From Sipunculus nudus (lineage: Eukaryota > Annelida > Sipuncula > Golfingiida > Sipunculidae), in the NCBI GenBank assembly GCA_026874595.1, contig CM049316.1, positions 65,827,176-65,891,175 on the forward strand: DNA of 64,000 nt, given 5' to 3'. Shown here piece after piece: positions 32,661 through 44,919 of the stretch. Position numbers and translations under genes: made by a program. Under the pieces are notes generated by a model. That model did not search any database. It saw only the letters and a list, made by a program, of their open reading frames with translations, and was not told the DNA's origin. The first letter of the stretch is position 1, and each line of letters opens with the position of its first letter.

Positions 32661-34620
32661 GAATCAAGGTTTGTGAGTAATTTGGTCATGTCACAGATAT
32701 GGTCGTATAAAGATGGGGTTTCCAGTCATGGCTTTATTGTTATCAGCGCAGAGGTTTTCAAATATGAGTTGGTGTACAACTACAATAATCAAACAGTTCC
32801 GCGTGTTTTTGTTTTTTTATTCTCTAATTGAAGCTTTCCTAGAAGCAACCATTATATTGTTTAAGGGGCACGCAATGATTGCTTTTGATTCCTTCAGAAT
32901 CCCCATTTTCTTTCCTGTGTAACCCTCTTCTTATGCACGACATCACCAGCTGATACGGCTTACCTGTTTATACAAACATTTTTAAGCGTGATATAACAAT
33001 AGGAGGTACGATCAATTGACTTTACATGACAGGGAAGGATTTGGAAGGGGCACCCCCTGGCGCCCGCCCCCTTATAACTGAAAATCTGGAAATAAAAAAA
33101 AAAGACTCTTTATACCGTTAAGCAGAGACGGATTTTTCGTTTGTTGAAGTTTCCATTCCTATACGTATGCATGCGAGTTATATTTAAGTCTGGATTTTGA
33201 GCAAAACCCTTTTCGAAGATCCTGTAAACGCCCCTGTTCGATTCGATTACATTATCGTGTACTGTGGCCTCACCTGATTTAGTAAACTCCTCCAATGATT
33301 ATTGTTTCTCATATATCAGTTAGACGATTTCTTACATAAATGAGTTCAATCTGCTCACGGGAATCCATTTCGCTTGGCCTGGCTGAACAAATTACCATCT
33401 TGATGGCGGAAAAGGAATATGTGATTCCCCTCATTATTGTCAAACTCCCACTGACATGATTTCGTTTGTTGTTAACTGCTCAGTGTGAAATAGCCTAACT
33501 CTTCAGGGAGATAAGAAATGAAGTAATTCACAAATTACACACTGGCTCCTGATGTTGATTCTATATCGCGATAGATGTTACTTTTATATTAATAGCCCTG
33601 CTATTACACGTAACGTTACAGGACATATACATGAACATTGTAACTGTACATGGACTTTTTATGACTATAATGCCTAATTGTTAAAACGATTCATACATAC
33701 AATTTTCCTCGATCAATGATAAAGACAAGTGTACCTAGAGTGATGATTCCAACGCGAGTCCTTGCAACTGAAATGCAAATTATATATAAAATAAATCAAA
33801 TGCGAATGCAAATGCGGTCAATATTATCAAATGCAAATGCAGTATATATAACAAACGCAAATGTAAATACACTTACAAATATATATTTGCATTTGAACTT
33901 TGTTTTGCCATATGATGCCAAAATATGTGTTGATATGGTACAATAGATGGTTCCTAATTAAGCTTTCTTTGAGATCATTGTTCCAAGAGAGCTGATTCAG
34001 ATATTTTTTTCTTTGTTTTTCCTTTGATATTTTCAAAGAATTGTACCCTGTCGTCATCTGATAGCTACTTACAAAGAACCAAATTGATTTACATGCAGAA
34101 CTGCGTTTTGTTCAGTAAATTCTATATAGTAAATACTCGTTCAGCCATTTTGCAGGCGGGGCTTGAATAACAGTTCTTGAAGGAACACTCCTGTTGTATC
34201 CTTTTAGCCTCTGCTTACAAGGTTTTTCTGCATTTTCTTTGTAGCTCCTTTGAAAGGCACTGGGTCATAAGCTGATTTGACTAGACTTGAACAAGGCCCC
34301 GACTTCATCAAGCATTAGAGCAGCACGTACGGAGGCCCAATTCAAGGGTTGATGAGCTGATGTCATCAGGTGCAGTGTCCTAACCTGATTAAGTGCAATG
34401 CTTCCCATGATTCCCTAATGTCAGCGGCATAAAAAACTCATCTTCCATGTGTAGCTGTGGAGTGTACAGCAACGGGTACATCCTACTCAAAGAGTTTTCT
34501 TGCATTGGCTGAAAAAAAATAAAATCCCAACGTGAGATAGCGCGGAAAAGAATCTACCAGGGAGCTCATCAACTCTGAGGACTTACGTTTGAATGAACTT
34601 ACACCTGTACACAGTTTAAG
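32660..34620. other. Non-coding stretch with octamer cluster
   Basis: Apart from the octamer cluster at 33773-33892 and a GC-rich GGCACCCCCTGGCGCCCGCC segment near 33040, nothing is recognised. Confidence 0.5.
33773..33892. promoter_or_regulatory. Cluster of four octamer (ATGCAAAT) motifs
   Basis: ATGCAAAT occurs at 33773-33780, 33806-33813 and 33831-33838, and its complement ATTTGCAT at 33885-33892. Near-matches (ATGCGAAT, ACGCAAAT) lie between them. ATGCAAAT is the POU-homeodomain octamer. The cluster may be regulatory or may just be a decayed AAATGC-type simple repeat. Confidence 0.35.
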
Positions 34621-34622
34621 TT

Positions 34623-34804
34623 ATAGTGACCCCACAATTACGACCACCTTGGGGCCTGAATAAAGTGGTCGTAATTTGGGAATGAACATTTTTGTGAAAT
34701 TACCGGGATAATATATTTGAGACCAAGAAATATGGTCGTAACTGTGGGATGGTCGTAATTGTGCGATGGTCGCAATTGTGGGGTGGTCGTAAGGCGGGTG
34801 TCCA
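34623..34804. mobile_element. Small MITE with 17-bp internal repeats
   Basis: The left end reads GACCCCACAATTACGACCACC. The right end consists of four 17-bp units TGGTCGTAATTGTGGGA-like, the complement of the left end. The end style (CGACCACC...GGTGGTCG) matches the element beginning at 63905. No frame inside. Confidence 0.6.
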
Positions 34805-34809
34805 TTCTA

Positions 34810-35732
34810 TATACATTTCTAACTTCGAAGAAGTCTCATGGGCGTATCAGATAAACAAAAAGATAGAGACAACTGTACACTGGAAGGCTGTATGCATATT
34901 AAATCACACTTAACGATGTACTCCGATGCTACATAGCTAATTACGAACTGACACTGTAAACCACTAATTATAAAAAAAACGTGTGTCATGTTAGGAAAGC
35001 AAACCAAATCTGGAGTTTTTTTACTTTCCCTGTATTTTCATAAATTTTGCCAGAAAACAGCTGCTGTACTGCCTCTCCTATTTGAGTTTTATTTCTCTTT
35101 CTTTTTTTTCTGTTTAATGGATGATTTCATGTTAAAAATATAACACATTTTTTTCAATCATAAAAGGAGTGTCCAACATTTATTAGGTGATTATACCGAT
35201 AGAATATATAGGAAACAAGATCATGAAAATATTTCTTAAGCTATTATTGGAATATAACGTATCATCCTAAATAACCGACATACCGTGATATCTACGGTGT
35301 CTCATTGACAGTAAACACGGATACAAAATAGACCAACGTACCCTGTGTAACACTGAAACTACGTACAATAATTGTCTTGGTTGATTTCATATCATTTTTT
35401 GGTATGTACTCTTGGTCTTCGTGTAAAGCATTCCAGAGGACGGGCGTGGGAGCTCTAGACTGAGAAGGAACTCCTTTCTTTAATTGGCTTTATACAAAAT
35501 GCGCCTTGTTAGTAGCTCAGTCGCGTCGCCCATACCAAACAGATTATTCTCGTCGCCAGGTCACAGCCGCCGATTCGTTAGCGAGCCTGTCGCTAGTTCA
35601 TTGCAACGAATACCCTCACTCTCTTGCTTTCTCTCTTTGTCTCTCTCTCTCTCTCTCTCAATCTCATCCACACACATATTGAATGGTATTCTACATCAAT
35701 AATCTAGCTAATAAGACTTGAATGGAATCAAG

Positions 35733-35785
<53 letters not shown>

Positions 35786-36040
35786 AAATATATATATATA
35801 TAGTCATTAATTTCTAGAGCGTAAGTCAATCTGGACACATTACCATGCACAGTTTCTTTTTGCTGTTTAAACAGACATTATTTAGTGTAAATCTTCAAGT
35901 GAATCAAGAGAAATTGTCTAAAATGCGATTATTCAATAAAAGCTGATAACTGTCATGAAATTATTGGCACCTAGGTATTTTGATTTCACGCAGTATAAAA
36001 TTCTGGACATGAACACGGCAAATTCTTACCGATGTTGTAT
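34810..36040. other. Non-coding stretch with microsatellites
   Basis: Contains (CT)n at 35636-35658 and compound (CA)n(TA)n at 35736-35801. No protein-like frame. Confidence 0.5.
35736..35801. repeat. (CA)n(TA)n compound microsatellite
   Basis: CA repeats to 35767, then interrupted TA repeats. Confidence 0.95.
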
Positions 36041-36045
36041 TTTTA

Positions 36046-36853
36046 TGTGGTTACAGATGTATCTTTTTGTATGCAGCAGTCTTACAGTGAATGTGCAGCG
36101 CTGGCATTGGCCATTGCTATGCCGGCATAGCCCGGCCCACGCATGGGTCTGACGTGTAAACAGCGGTCATGCTAGTCTGGGGCTGTTAACCCTGATATGT
36201 AGAAACACAGCATCAAGATGTTTCTTGTAACGTGTGTACTCTTGAGTTTTTTAGATTGTTTGATTTTTTTAGGTGAAAAGTTATAAATAAGGGGCTATGT
36301 TTAGAGCCTAGAGAGGGAGGAGAGATATATTCCAGCGGACACAGAAGAGTGTAAGTCAGTTTGTGGATCTTTTCCGAAAATTGCGGCAGTTATAGCTTTT
36401 CTTCGAATTTGTAATGGATTTTATATAGTCTTCAGTTTGCCTTTGGGATCGCTTTCAAAATTTCACTTTTCGATTACAACAAATCGATTTTGTGATTGAA
36501 CTGGACTGTCATTCTCTGAGACGATTTGTGTGAATTGTTCATCTGGATTACATGATTTAAAGGACTTTTTGTCGCTGTGACAGTGGTGGTATCCAGGCAC
36601 TGTACACTTAATTTTTATACTTGTATTGATTGACTGTTGTATTGTTGTTATACTGGGTAATTGTATTGATTTAGTGTAATTGTAATGTTAGGATAGTTTT
36701 AAGAATAAATTATGACTATTCGTTAACAAACAAAAACTGAATTCTTTATTCATTCACGCTGCCTAATCTTACAGAATCTGATTTTTTTTATCTCCATAAC
36801 AAAATTTATATTCATCACGCATACGTGATCTGTTGATATTAGGTTCCATAACA
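36046..36853 (+). repeat. 5' LTR (copy 2)
   Basis: Begins TGTGGTTACAG, compared with TGTTACAG in the copy at 61073. It has TATAAATA at 36282-36289, the CCAGCGGACACAGAAG and GACAGTGGTGGTATCCAG blocks and AATAAA at 36704-36709, and ends TTAGGTTCCATAACA. The 5' boundary is uncertain by a few bases. Confidence 0.8.
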
Positions 36854-36859
36854 ATAAAA

Positions 36860-36875
36860 TAGGGGGCTCGTCCGG
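36860..36875 (+). other. Primer binding site, tRNA-Pro type
   Basis: AGGGGGCTCGTCCGG lies 7 bases after the LTR end. GGGGGCTCGTCCGG is the complement of the 3' end of tRNA-Pro, the primer site also used by murine leukaemia-type retroviruses. It shows that minus-strand synthesis was primed by tRNA-Pro. Confidence 0.85.
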
Positions 36876-37021
36876 AAGGCTTAATAGTTTTGAAACTTTA
36901 TTGGGCCTTGACCTAGAGACATTGTTTACAATACATTGTTTACATGATTACAAATTGTTTATATTACATTGTTTACGGGATTTATCTCAGTGGTTTTTTG
37001 TTATTGTTTTAACATCTTAAC

Positions 37022-38060
37022 ATGGCGGATTTCAGACCTGAGACCTTTGTTGAAGATCCCGACCCTGATCAACTTGACCAAATTTGACAAAGATCAGTTG
37101 TTGCGTTTGGGACAACACTTAGGGCTTGGTGTGAAAAAAAGCTTTGAGAAACCTGATATCACTGCTAAAATCATGCAAGATCTAATTAGCATAGGTTTAA
37201 TTGAAGAAAGTGAAGTGGAAACATCAAAATCTGACAGCCTTACTATGCAGTTGGAATTAAAAAAGTTAATGAGCTAGCATTAAAACAGTTAGCATTAGAA
37301 AAAGGAAAACAAAGAGAAGAGAGGGAATTAGAAAAACAAAAAGAAATAGAAAGAGAAAGACTAGAAAAAGAAAAAGAAATTGAGTTAAAACGACTGGAGT
37401 TAGAAAGACTTAAACTAGAACAATGTCTAAGTGCTGCCCTAACTCACAGTTTTGATGTTACTGAACATATTAGACTTGTCCCACCATTTCACGAAAAAGA
37501 GGTTGATTAATATTTCTTACACTTTGGCTGGTAGCTGATAATTTAAAATGGCCTAAGGAAAATTGGACTATGCTATTACAAAGTGTATTGACTGGCAAGG
37601 CCAGAAAAATTTATACAGAGCTTTCAGTAGAAGCCGCTGCTGACTATGACCAAGTTAAACGGTTAATCCTTAAAGGTTATGACTTAGTTCCGGAGGCTTA
37701 TCGCCAGAAATTCAGAAATTTGGAAAAGCGCAGAGAACAGACCTATGCCGAATTTGCTAGGACAAAAGAGCAGTTGTTTGATCGCTGGTGTAGTACTGAA
37801 AATGTAATGAAAGATTATGACAATTTGCGCCAGTTGATTTTGCTTGAAGAATTTTAAGCGCTGCATTAACGCAGATGTTGAAACTTTTCTGGGTGAGAAA
37901 AGTCCTGAAACACTTGACATTGCTGCTCAATTAGCTGATGATTATTCATTAACACACAAAATGTCCTTTACTAGCAAATCATACCAGTCATTCACAAACA
38001 AGAATGTAAATCAGTATGGCCAAAAGAGGTTTAAAGCGCAGTCACCCAGTACTAGCAGTA
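37022..38060 (+). pseudogene. Gag polyprotein remnant (SAP-like N-terminus, coiled coil, SCAN-like capsid part)
   Basis: Gag packages element RNA into particles. ATG at 37022 opens MADFRPETFVEDPD, and the phase then changes near 37060-37080. 37062-37277 reads LTKFDKDQLLRLGQHLG and DITAKIMQDLI, a SAP-like helix pair. About 37269-37508 reads a Glu/Lys/Arg/Leu coiled coil, then HIRLVPPFHEKEVD and a stop. 37570-37857 gives SVLTGKARKIYTELS, YRQKFRNLEKRREQTYAEFA and LFDRW. 37844-38060 gives FKRCINADVETFLGEKSPET and AAQLADDY, a SCAN-like capsid dimer region. At least four phase changes or stops are present. The zinc knuckle and everything after are deleted. The last codons run into LTR sequence. Confidence 0.8.
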
Positions 38061-38165
38061 CATTTCACGCTGCCTTGTGTTACAGAATCTGATTTTTTTT
38101 AATCTCCATGACAAAATTTATGCGCGTCACGACTACGTGATCTGTTGTTATTAGGTTCCGTAACA
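38061..38165 (+). repeat. 3' LTR terminal fragment
   Basis: CATTTCACGCTGCCTTGTGT through TTCCGTAACA: only the last ~105 bp of the LTR. It is directly fused to gag, marking the deletion junction. Confidence 0.8.
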
Positions 38166-38580
38166 ACAGATCTTGCATATTTCCATTGATTAATGTTCAA
38201 TATATCTATGTTTATTGAATATTTGATAAGTGAAAAACATTACTGTCCTATTCACAATACCATTTTGCACCCAGGAAGTGAAAAAATGTACATAATATTA
38301 CATAGCCCTGATGCATTATACAGGATTGCCGTAAAAAGCAAGGTGTCTGCCGTGTTTAATTGATGTTACTCCATACACAACTGCTCAATTCAACATATTT
38401 CCATTGATCCATGTTCAGTACATCTATGCTAATTTATTTTTTGGCCAGTGAAAAAACAATCCTATTCACAGCATTATTTTGCACCAGTTAGGTGATATGT
38501 ATATAATATTACACAGACATTATACAGGACGGCCGCCAACTGCAAGATGTCTATCGGGCATTATTGATGTTACAGGTGCT
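38166..38580 (+). repeat. Two-copy tandem repeat, ~210-bp unit
   Basis: 38175-38345 and 38393-38575 share CATATTTCCATTGAT.(A/C)ATGTTCA, CCTATTCACA, TTTTGCACC, ATATTACA(T/C)A and CATTATACAGGA.(T/G)GCCG in order. It starts just after the LTR end. The units are diverged. Confidence 0.6.
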
Positions 38581-38589
38581 TCATGCTTT

Positions 38590-41500
38590 CCAGAATGGTT
38601 ATTTCTGATTACAGGCCTTTCAACATACAACGTAATGTGAGGTGTGGACTTTTAAAATTACTGGAAATATATTTATTCTATTTCTTTTCTTAGAGTATCA
38701 AATCGTTTCGTGCTATAGTCCTTTAGTGGGCATGCGACGCCACAGACTTTGAAAAGTGTTACGTCGCCGTCGACGACTATTTATACACGAAATAATATAC
38801 ACCTGAATCATAAAGTTAAGCTGGATAAAAATCTGAAATAGAAAGGAATCGCATATATTCACACACAAAAATGTTGTTCTCAGTAGGAAGCATATAGCTA
38901 GCATGATATGCAGTTTTCTCCTGACCTAAGAAATATATCACCAATAAATTCACCTACCTTATGCAGGCACTCTTTGTGCTAACGGTTCTCCTTGTCTAAT
39001 TGCCTATGCGTGGGTTCGAGGTCATTTGTACTGGCTCACTGTTTGTTTTATTGGTGTGCACGTGTACCGAACACAGGCTAGTAGTTGTTTCGGTGGCCCC
39101 TTGGCCGACACTTGGCACGTCGCCCCAGATGGGCCATGTGACTGGCACACACGACCTGCTAAACAACATGAACGGAGGTCCTCCGAAGTTAATCTTTGAT
39201 CTCCCCCCCCCCCCTCCCCCCCGGTTTTTCTTTAATCTATTCAGTGCATTACATGAAAGACTTTATTACGAAGCGTGAATGACCTATGATGTTCTTAAAA
39301 AGCAAGTGATGGCGTCATCAATCAATTTTGAGTCATTAAAAATCGTCTTGTCAGTTCTTCTATAAATACGAGTATTAAAAGTACCTAATCAGAATGCGTT
39401 TCGCGATTGTCTCATTCATTTACAACCCTCTATTATATTCCATTTGTATTTTGTAAATTTTATTGCCGTAATTTGCTGTCGACCGACGATATCGGTACAA
39501 TGTCTCGCAGGACCACGCCAGCACGCCCGACTCAACGTGGATTAGAACTTAAAGTAACGCTCATTCAGATAGCTTAGAGTCGGCGCAAGCTTAAAATAAC
39601 ATTTTATTCAACTGTATGAAAATTCATTTCATTCATATATCAGCACATAAAATTTCACATATAAGTTCATAATTACAAAATGCATATTATATTTAACAGT
39701 ATGTGCCTTTTCAACATATACATTGTATTTCAACAAGGTAACGGTCCCCATAGTAGTTTTTTATAATATAATACGCATGCCAGTTCTTGTCTCATTATTT
39801 AAAAAATGACACACTGATCGAAGGAAATCTCATCATTTTCACATGATTAAATTGCATTGCATATCCTTTTGTGATTCATACACATGGGTTGATATAAATA
39901 CTGGCGTGATATATAGCCCAGATATATCAAGTGTTGTAAGAGAACACATATATGATAATCCATAGCTTTGACAATAATAAATAGATTATTGATATTTGGT
40001 ATATATTGATATTAGTAAAAGAACGCAACCAAAGGCATATACTACAAAAATCCTTTAACCTGAAAGGAATAAAATATTTATTCTCCATCATCAAGACAAC
40101 ACCAAAACATGAGACTGACACCCTCAACATCTCATGACCGCTAATTTATGGTTAAATAGTGGAGGCTAAATTAAAACCTAGTTTATTAAGTAGAAACATA
40201 TTACCATTACTAAGACAATGCAAAAATCAGTTTCTAGGGATATATGAAAGGATATATGAATGCTGCGTACTTATTTCGCACAAAAACTTTATGAACATTA
40301 TTTGACCCGTCGCTCATTACGTCTAGTAATCAGTGAATTATATATATTCAGTAAACTACTGGAAGATTTAATCGGTACCTGAGGAAGCACACTTTGACAT
40401 TAAATACCAAATGATTCATTATCATACGCATCATTAACCCCACGATAATCCCTATTCGACCCGTTTCTCATTACATATGCAAGTTAGTTAATTGTATATT
40501 CACTGGGCAACTAGAGGGGTAGACCAATTACTTAGGTAAGCAGACAGACCATTTAATCAACCTTAATATATGCTTCTAGATAACATTCTTTTTTTAACAA
40601 ATTAAATCAGAATCGGTATTCCCATTGGAAATTTATATGCGAATGTAATTATACATGCAAATTAGTTAATAAACGGCGATTATATGTACATAATCTTTAA
40701 AACAAATGAAAAGCAATACGGCTAACAAGTGAATTATTAAGCAACTATTTGTGTTATGATATGTTAATGAAAATACTACTACCTTTAATCTCAATCATTT
40801 GTCTAATTTGCCTAATTTATCTGCATTTTTATTAATTAAAAATATTAGAGATTATATAGACGTACGTTATATCTGATCAAATTTGAAAATGTTGTACCCA
40901 ACATACTTTACTCTACCTTGAAAAAGCCAAATAATCAATAGATTTATATTTGTTTATTTTATAATTAATCCCACTAATTCATTCAGATATGCACATTTAC
41001 AAATTATCTCCGCATATTAAATATGGAAAAATTATCGAATCTACAGGAGTAAATTAAACCAGAATCAGCAAAACAAAAACTTTTCTATTTATTATCAAAT
41101 TATCAAATTGTTCTTGGGGATATCCCTGTCTGTTATGGCGGTTTTCGAGTGATGTATAACCCTGATTTGAATGTAACCGACATTCATCCAAGATTTGCGG
41201 ATAAAATGCAAACATCGATTACATTTTGGTCCAAAGTTACGAACTTTGTGTGAAATAAAAATAGGTGTTTCTTTGAAATGTTCGAAATTTTTATTTTGAA
41301 TTATGACAGTTGAAAAAGGTAGTCCCACTTCGCTTAACTTGAAGAATTTGGTTTTGAGTAGAAACATCGTCGGGCGGAAGGAAGGCTTCTTTTCATTATC
41401 GACAGTCCGTCCTGAATATAACCCTTTTATTGATGATGTGAATGTTTCAGGATTCGGAGGCGAGACTCTGTTATTGTGTTATAATAACCAGCCTTTCTGT

Positions 41501-41700
41501 CTCTGCATTTGTGGGTCATCTATTTGTCGGAGTCTGCATTTCAGATCTTGTCTTTCCATTTATTTTGTAAATGTTGGTAGCCTGTTGTTTGGTTTTAGGA
41601 TTGTTCTTGAGTTACTTACCTATAGGGGATAAGTGCCGGTTATGTCACATGTTTTTGTACTTTCCTTGTTGCCTATGCCAGTTAGTTATGCGTTCATTCT
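38590..41700. other. Non-coding stretch
   Basis: AT-rich, with a C-rich run at 39202-39221. The CG-richer patch at 39000-39190 contains GGGTTCGAGGTC, resembling a tRNA B box, but no matching A box was found. Frames at 41095-41367 and 41303-41632 overlap on opposite strands without recognisable content. Confidence 0.45.
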
Positions 41701-41707
41701 TATTCGA

Positions 41708-41890
41708 ATGTGTGCTTGTGTGTGGGTGTGTTAGTGTGTATGTTGTTCGCAGCATAACTCACGCATCCACGCTCGGAACCTCAGGAATTTTCAGGGCATT
41801 TCAGGAATGGGGCAAAAAAGGATTGATAAGCTTTTGGTATAGATTCAGCATCTCCTCCGGATCCTGGAGCGTTATCAAGCAATTTTGAGC
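41708..41890 (+). repeat. Dispersed repeat R1 (TG-led), copy 3
   Basis: A TG-rich leader, then CGCAGCATAACTCACGCATC, GGAACCTCAGGAATTTTCAG and CGGATCCTGGAGCGTTATCA, in the order of copies 1 and 2. Confidence 0.6.
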
Positions 41891-42111
41891 TCAGCACCTC
41901 GGAGTGACGGAGTCCAGTGTTCGCACAGCGTTTTTGAAATTTGTGCTCCAATGGCGTAAGGCACGTATCCATTAGGATGCACATTCTTAGGTCATTTATG
42001 TTTATATGAGTAAGTGCACAGTATATAAATACCGAGTATAAAACATATAATGAAGTATAAATAAAATTGTCCCGCTATATTTGTTTTAGCGATGATAAAA
42101 TATATGCTGAA

Positions 42112-42158
<47 letters not shown>

Positions 42159-42577
42159 ATATATAATACACCTCACCATAGTTAACAATATTTGTAATAT
42201 AAAAAATGCTGGTATTAAAACAATCTATGACTCACTATTCAGAGACAAATTACCTAGCGTCCTTCAGGGCAAGCATGTAATGCCAGGAGACATGTGTCAC
42301 CGTGACAGGTTTCCTTAATCTGCCAGCGCTACTTTTAGAAAAGGTCATTATGTACTGAACTTCGAGCGTCAACTGACATGATCTAATCAACGTGAGCGAA
42401 CAATAAGCAACATGATAAATGTAGGCTTAATAAGCTCCAGTGACATACACGAATTGTATCCTTTGAATTCTGCACAGACAGGACCCAAAGAAACTTCTTA
42501 AGCTTTAAAACTAGTAATAGGCAGGTCGACTTAAAACACAAATTTGCATAAACAATAAAAGGTTTTCTTTGTTTTAG

Positions 42578-42581
<4 letters not shown>

Positions 42582-42631
<50 letters not shown>
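42582..42631. repeat. (TA)n microsatellite
   Basis: About 25 TA repeats. A shorter one lies at 42116-42150. Confidence 0.95.
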
Positions 42632-42634
<3 letters not shown>

Positions 42635-44897
42635 AAAGAATTATAGTGTGTTATTTTTTAAACGAAACTTAAATAGATTTTTTTTACTGGAGGAAAAATG
42701 GTAATGCTTACATCGGAGAGAGCCAGGTTAAACACTGAGAAACGTCTGCCTTTGGCCTAAAGACGCGTGCAAGCACGGAGACGTGCCTTTGTCAAAGACG
42801 CAGATTGGACCAGGGTATCAAGACTTTAATGAATAGCCTCCTTTAAGCTACCGTGTATTGTAAATAAGATCAAACCAACGAATGTAAACGTTCCAAGCAA
42901 TCACTCTCATATATTTTATTGACATTTTTTAAGGGTGAATGAACACCAAGTCCTCAGCAATGTTGCTAAATTCTCGCTCTTTCTTCAGTCCCTACAAAAT
43001 ATTGCAAGTGCACATTAATAATATCAAATTATCGTTAATAAGAGTATATTAATAAAACCGGATTAAGCTATGCGATTTTCATTTCTTGAACATTTCTAGA
43101 ACTATCGCAACCTTTTCCACGTACTTTGTCTTGACAAGTTGAATAGAAGGAAAAAAATAGCTCGCTTGCCCCACATATTTTTTCCCATATCCCGTGGAAC
43201 AGATATTCTAAAAGTGTGGCCTGAATTGTTCAAAAGAAGAAGAACAGAAGAATTAACAAGCGGTACGGCTTTAGTGGTTTATTTTGAAAAAAAAAACACG
43301 GAGAAAGTCGATCAGGGGTTAGCTTTGAAGGTGCTTTTACTTCTCTATTTTTTCACGTTATTGACCCTATTATTTCACAACAAAGACATCTGTTTTAGCA
43401 CGCTTTCTTGTTTTTTAATAAGTTGAATAAAAAAGGAGGTTTATGAAGACAGTCTCTGCCCACGTGGTCAATCCAATTGACCCAGACACTAGCGGCGCGG
43501 GCAGTAAAGTGGCCTTATTTAGAGGGGCGAAGCCTTACTAATGGAAATGGAATCACCAGGGATCATTCTGCCAGAGTAAATCTTCATGAGTATACCACAC
43601 GATAGCGGCGTACTTATTCAGGGGTCCCGGATGACAATTAAAATAAATGAATGGTCCCTTTTTTACCTCTCGGTTACCCCGATACGCTCCTATGCTGCCG
43701 GCATTAGGGTCCCTGGACAAAACGTCAGACTGCGTAGAAAACTGGGTGACATTCCGTTTTATTCTGAAATGTGCAAACAAAATTACTTTCAATTCGTGGT
43801 CACTCATGCAGAAAATAAGTTTACAAATAAGGTCAATGCAACTTACTGCTGTTCAATATGAATTGGAATTATAAAGATAACATGAATTTCGTTCAGCTGG
43901 TTCTTCGGTTTCTTCCTTGTTTAGACGAAACTTTCAGATTAAATCAGTATATACTATAGGTCATAAAGACACTTAGTATAAACTCAAATAGTTATTTGTG
44001 GTTTGCCGCTATCATATGTTTACAACAAGCAGAGCATACTGGTATAAAAACAAGTCTTCTGTGTATTGCAGTAAATTAATCATTAGAAAAGGTCAATGAT
44101 CTGTTGTCGGTGCAGGTTACATATGTAATGCGGCACGAGCTAACCACTTTTAATATATCAACAGTTCTCCAGCCTTCTTGCTATGTTTGATGTATGTTTT
44201 CTATAAATGGGGCATGGATCAAGCAGACGTTATAGTCTTTCATTAAAGCTTTATAATATTTGAATATTCATTTTTTTAACATCATCATTCAGATTCATTG
44301 CTTCTGAAGGTATTTAATTTCGAATTGTTGCTTTTTCAATATAATTTATACCACACTAAATACCTACTTCTAACAATGAATAATAATATTAAATGTTCGA
44401 TATCAATTCTCTATCTTTGGAATACCTTGATTGAATATAATAAGTTACAAGCAAAAAAAAAAAGGGGGGGGGGGGTAAAATTTATAACAATGGTTCATCT
44501 TACAGATAATGACATTTTACTTAACATTGACAGATCCTGTTAAATATAACTCAATTTAGGGGTTTCACAAGGATGTGCTATATATATTTTATTGATTTAC
44601 ATAGACCAAGAATACGTATAGTCTGTCAGAACAAATATGTTGATGCACATTGTCATTTTAATTTCTGCCAAAGACAATGCGAGTGAATATTAAGCTAGCG
44701 TATTTAATCCAGAGCATTTATAAAGAGGAACCAAACAAGAAACGTAAAACAAAACTAATGCTCCCCAAACCAATGTTGAACTTTAATTAGGCAGAGTAGT
44801 GCTAAAGAATGTCGGTCCATGCTGGGCGACCGGTTATGGATAAAATAACCATCAAGTGATGTGGGGAGAATCTATAAAATGTCTTTAAATTCAATTT

Positions 44898-44919
44898 ACC
44901 TGTAAATTTCTTTACAGGT
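44898..44919. repeat. Perfect short hairpin
   Basis: ACCTGTAAA, TTTC loop, TTTACAGGT. Each half looks like a splice-type signal (TTTACAG/GT), so gene finders may be misled here. Confidence 0.65.

Larger units (their letters stand above)
36046..38165 (+). mobile_element. Ty3/gypsy-like LTR retrotransposon, internal deletion derivative
   Basis: 5' LTR (36046-36853), tRNA-Pro primer site (36860-36875) and a decayed gag (37022-38060). At 38061 it joins directly to the last ~105 bp of a 3' LTR (ending 38165 in TTCCGTAACA). Protease, RT, RNase H and integrase are missing, with most of the 3' LTR. The shared LTR ends differ at over a tenth of positions, so the insertion is old or the two ends come from different copies. 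Two more LTRs of the family are at 8590-9316 and 57844-61073. Confidence 0.85.

Noticed and set aside
39000-39190. Possible third SINE family (GGGTTCGAGGTC resembles a B box)
   Set aside because: No A box at the right distance and no second copy in the window.
43553-43874. Three overlapping frames of 75-91 codons on both strands
   Set aside because: Mutually exclusive and without any domain signal; probably a chance low-stop patch.
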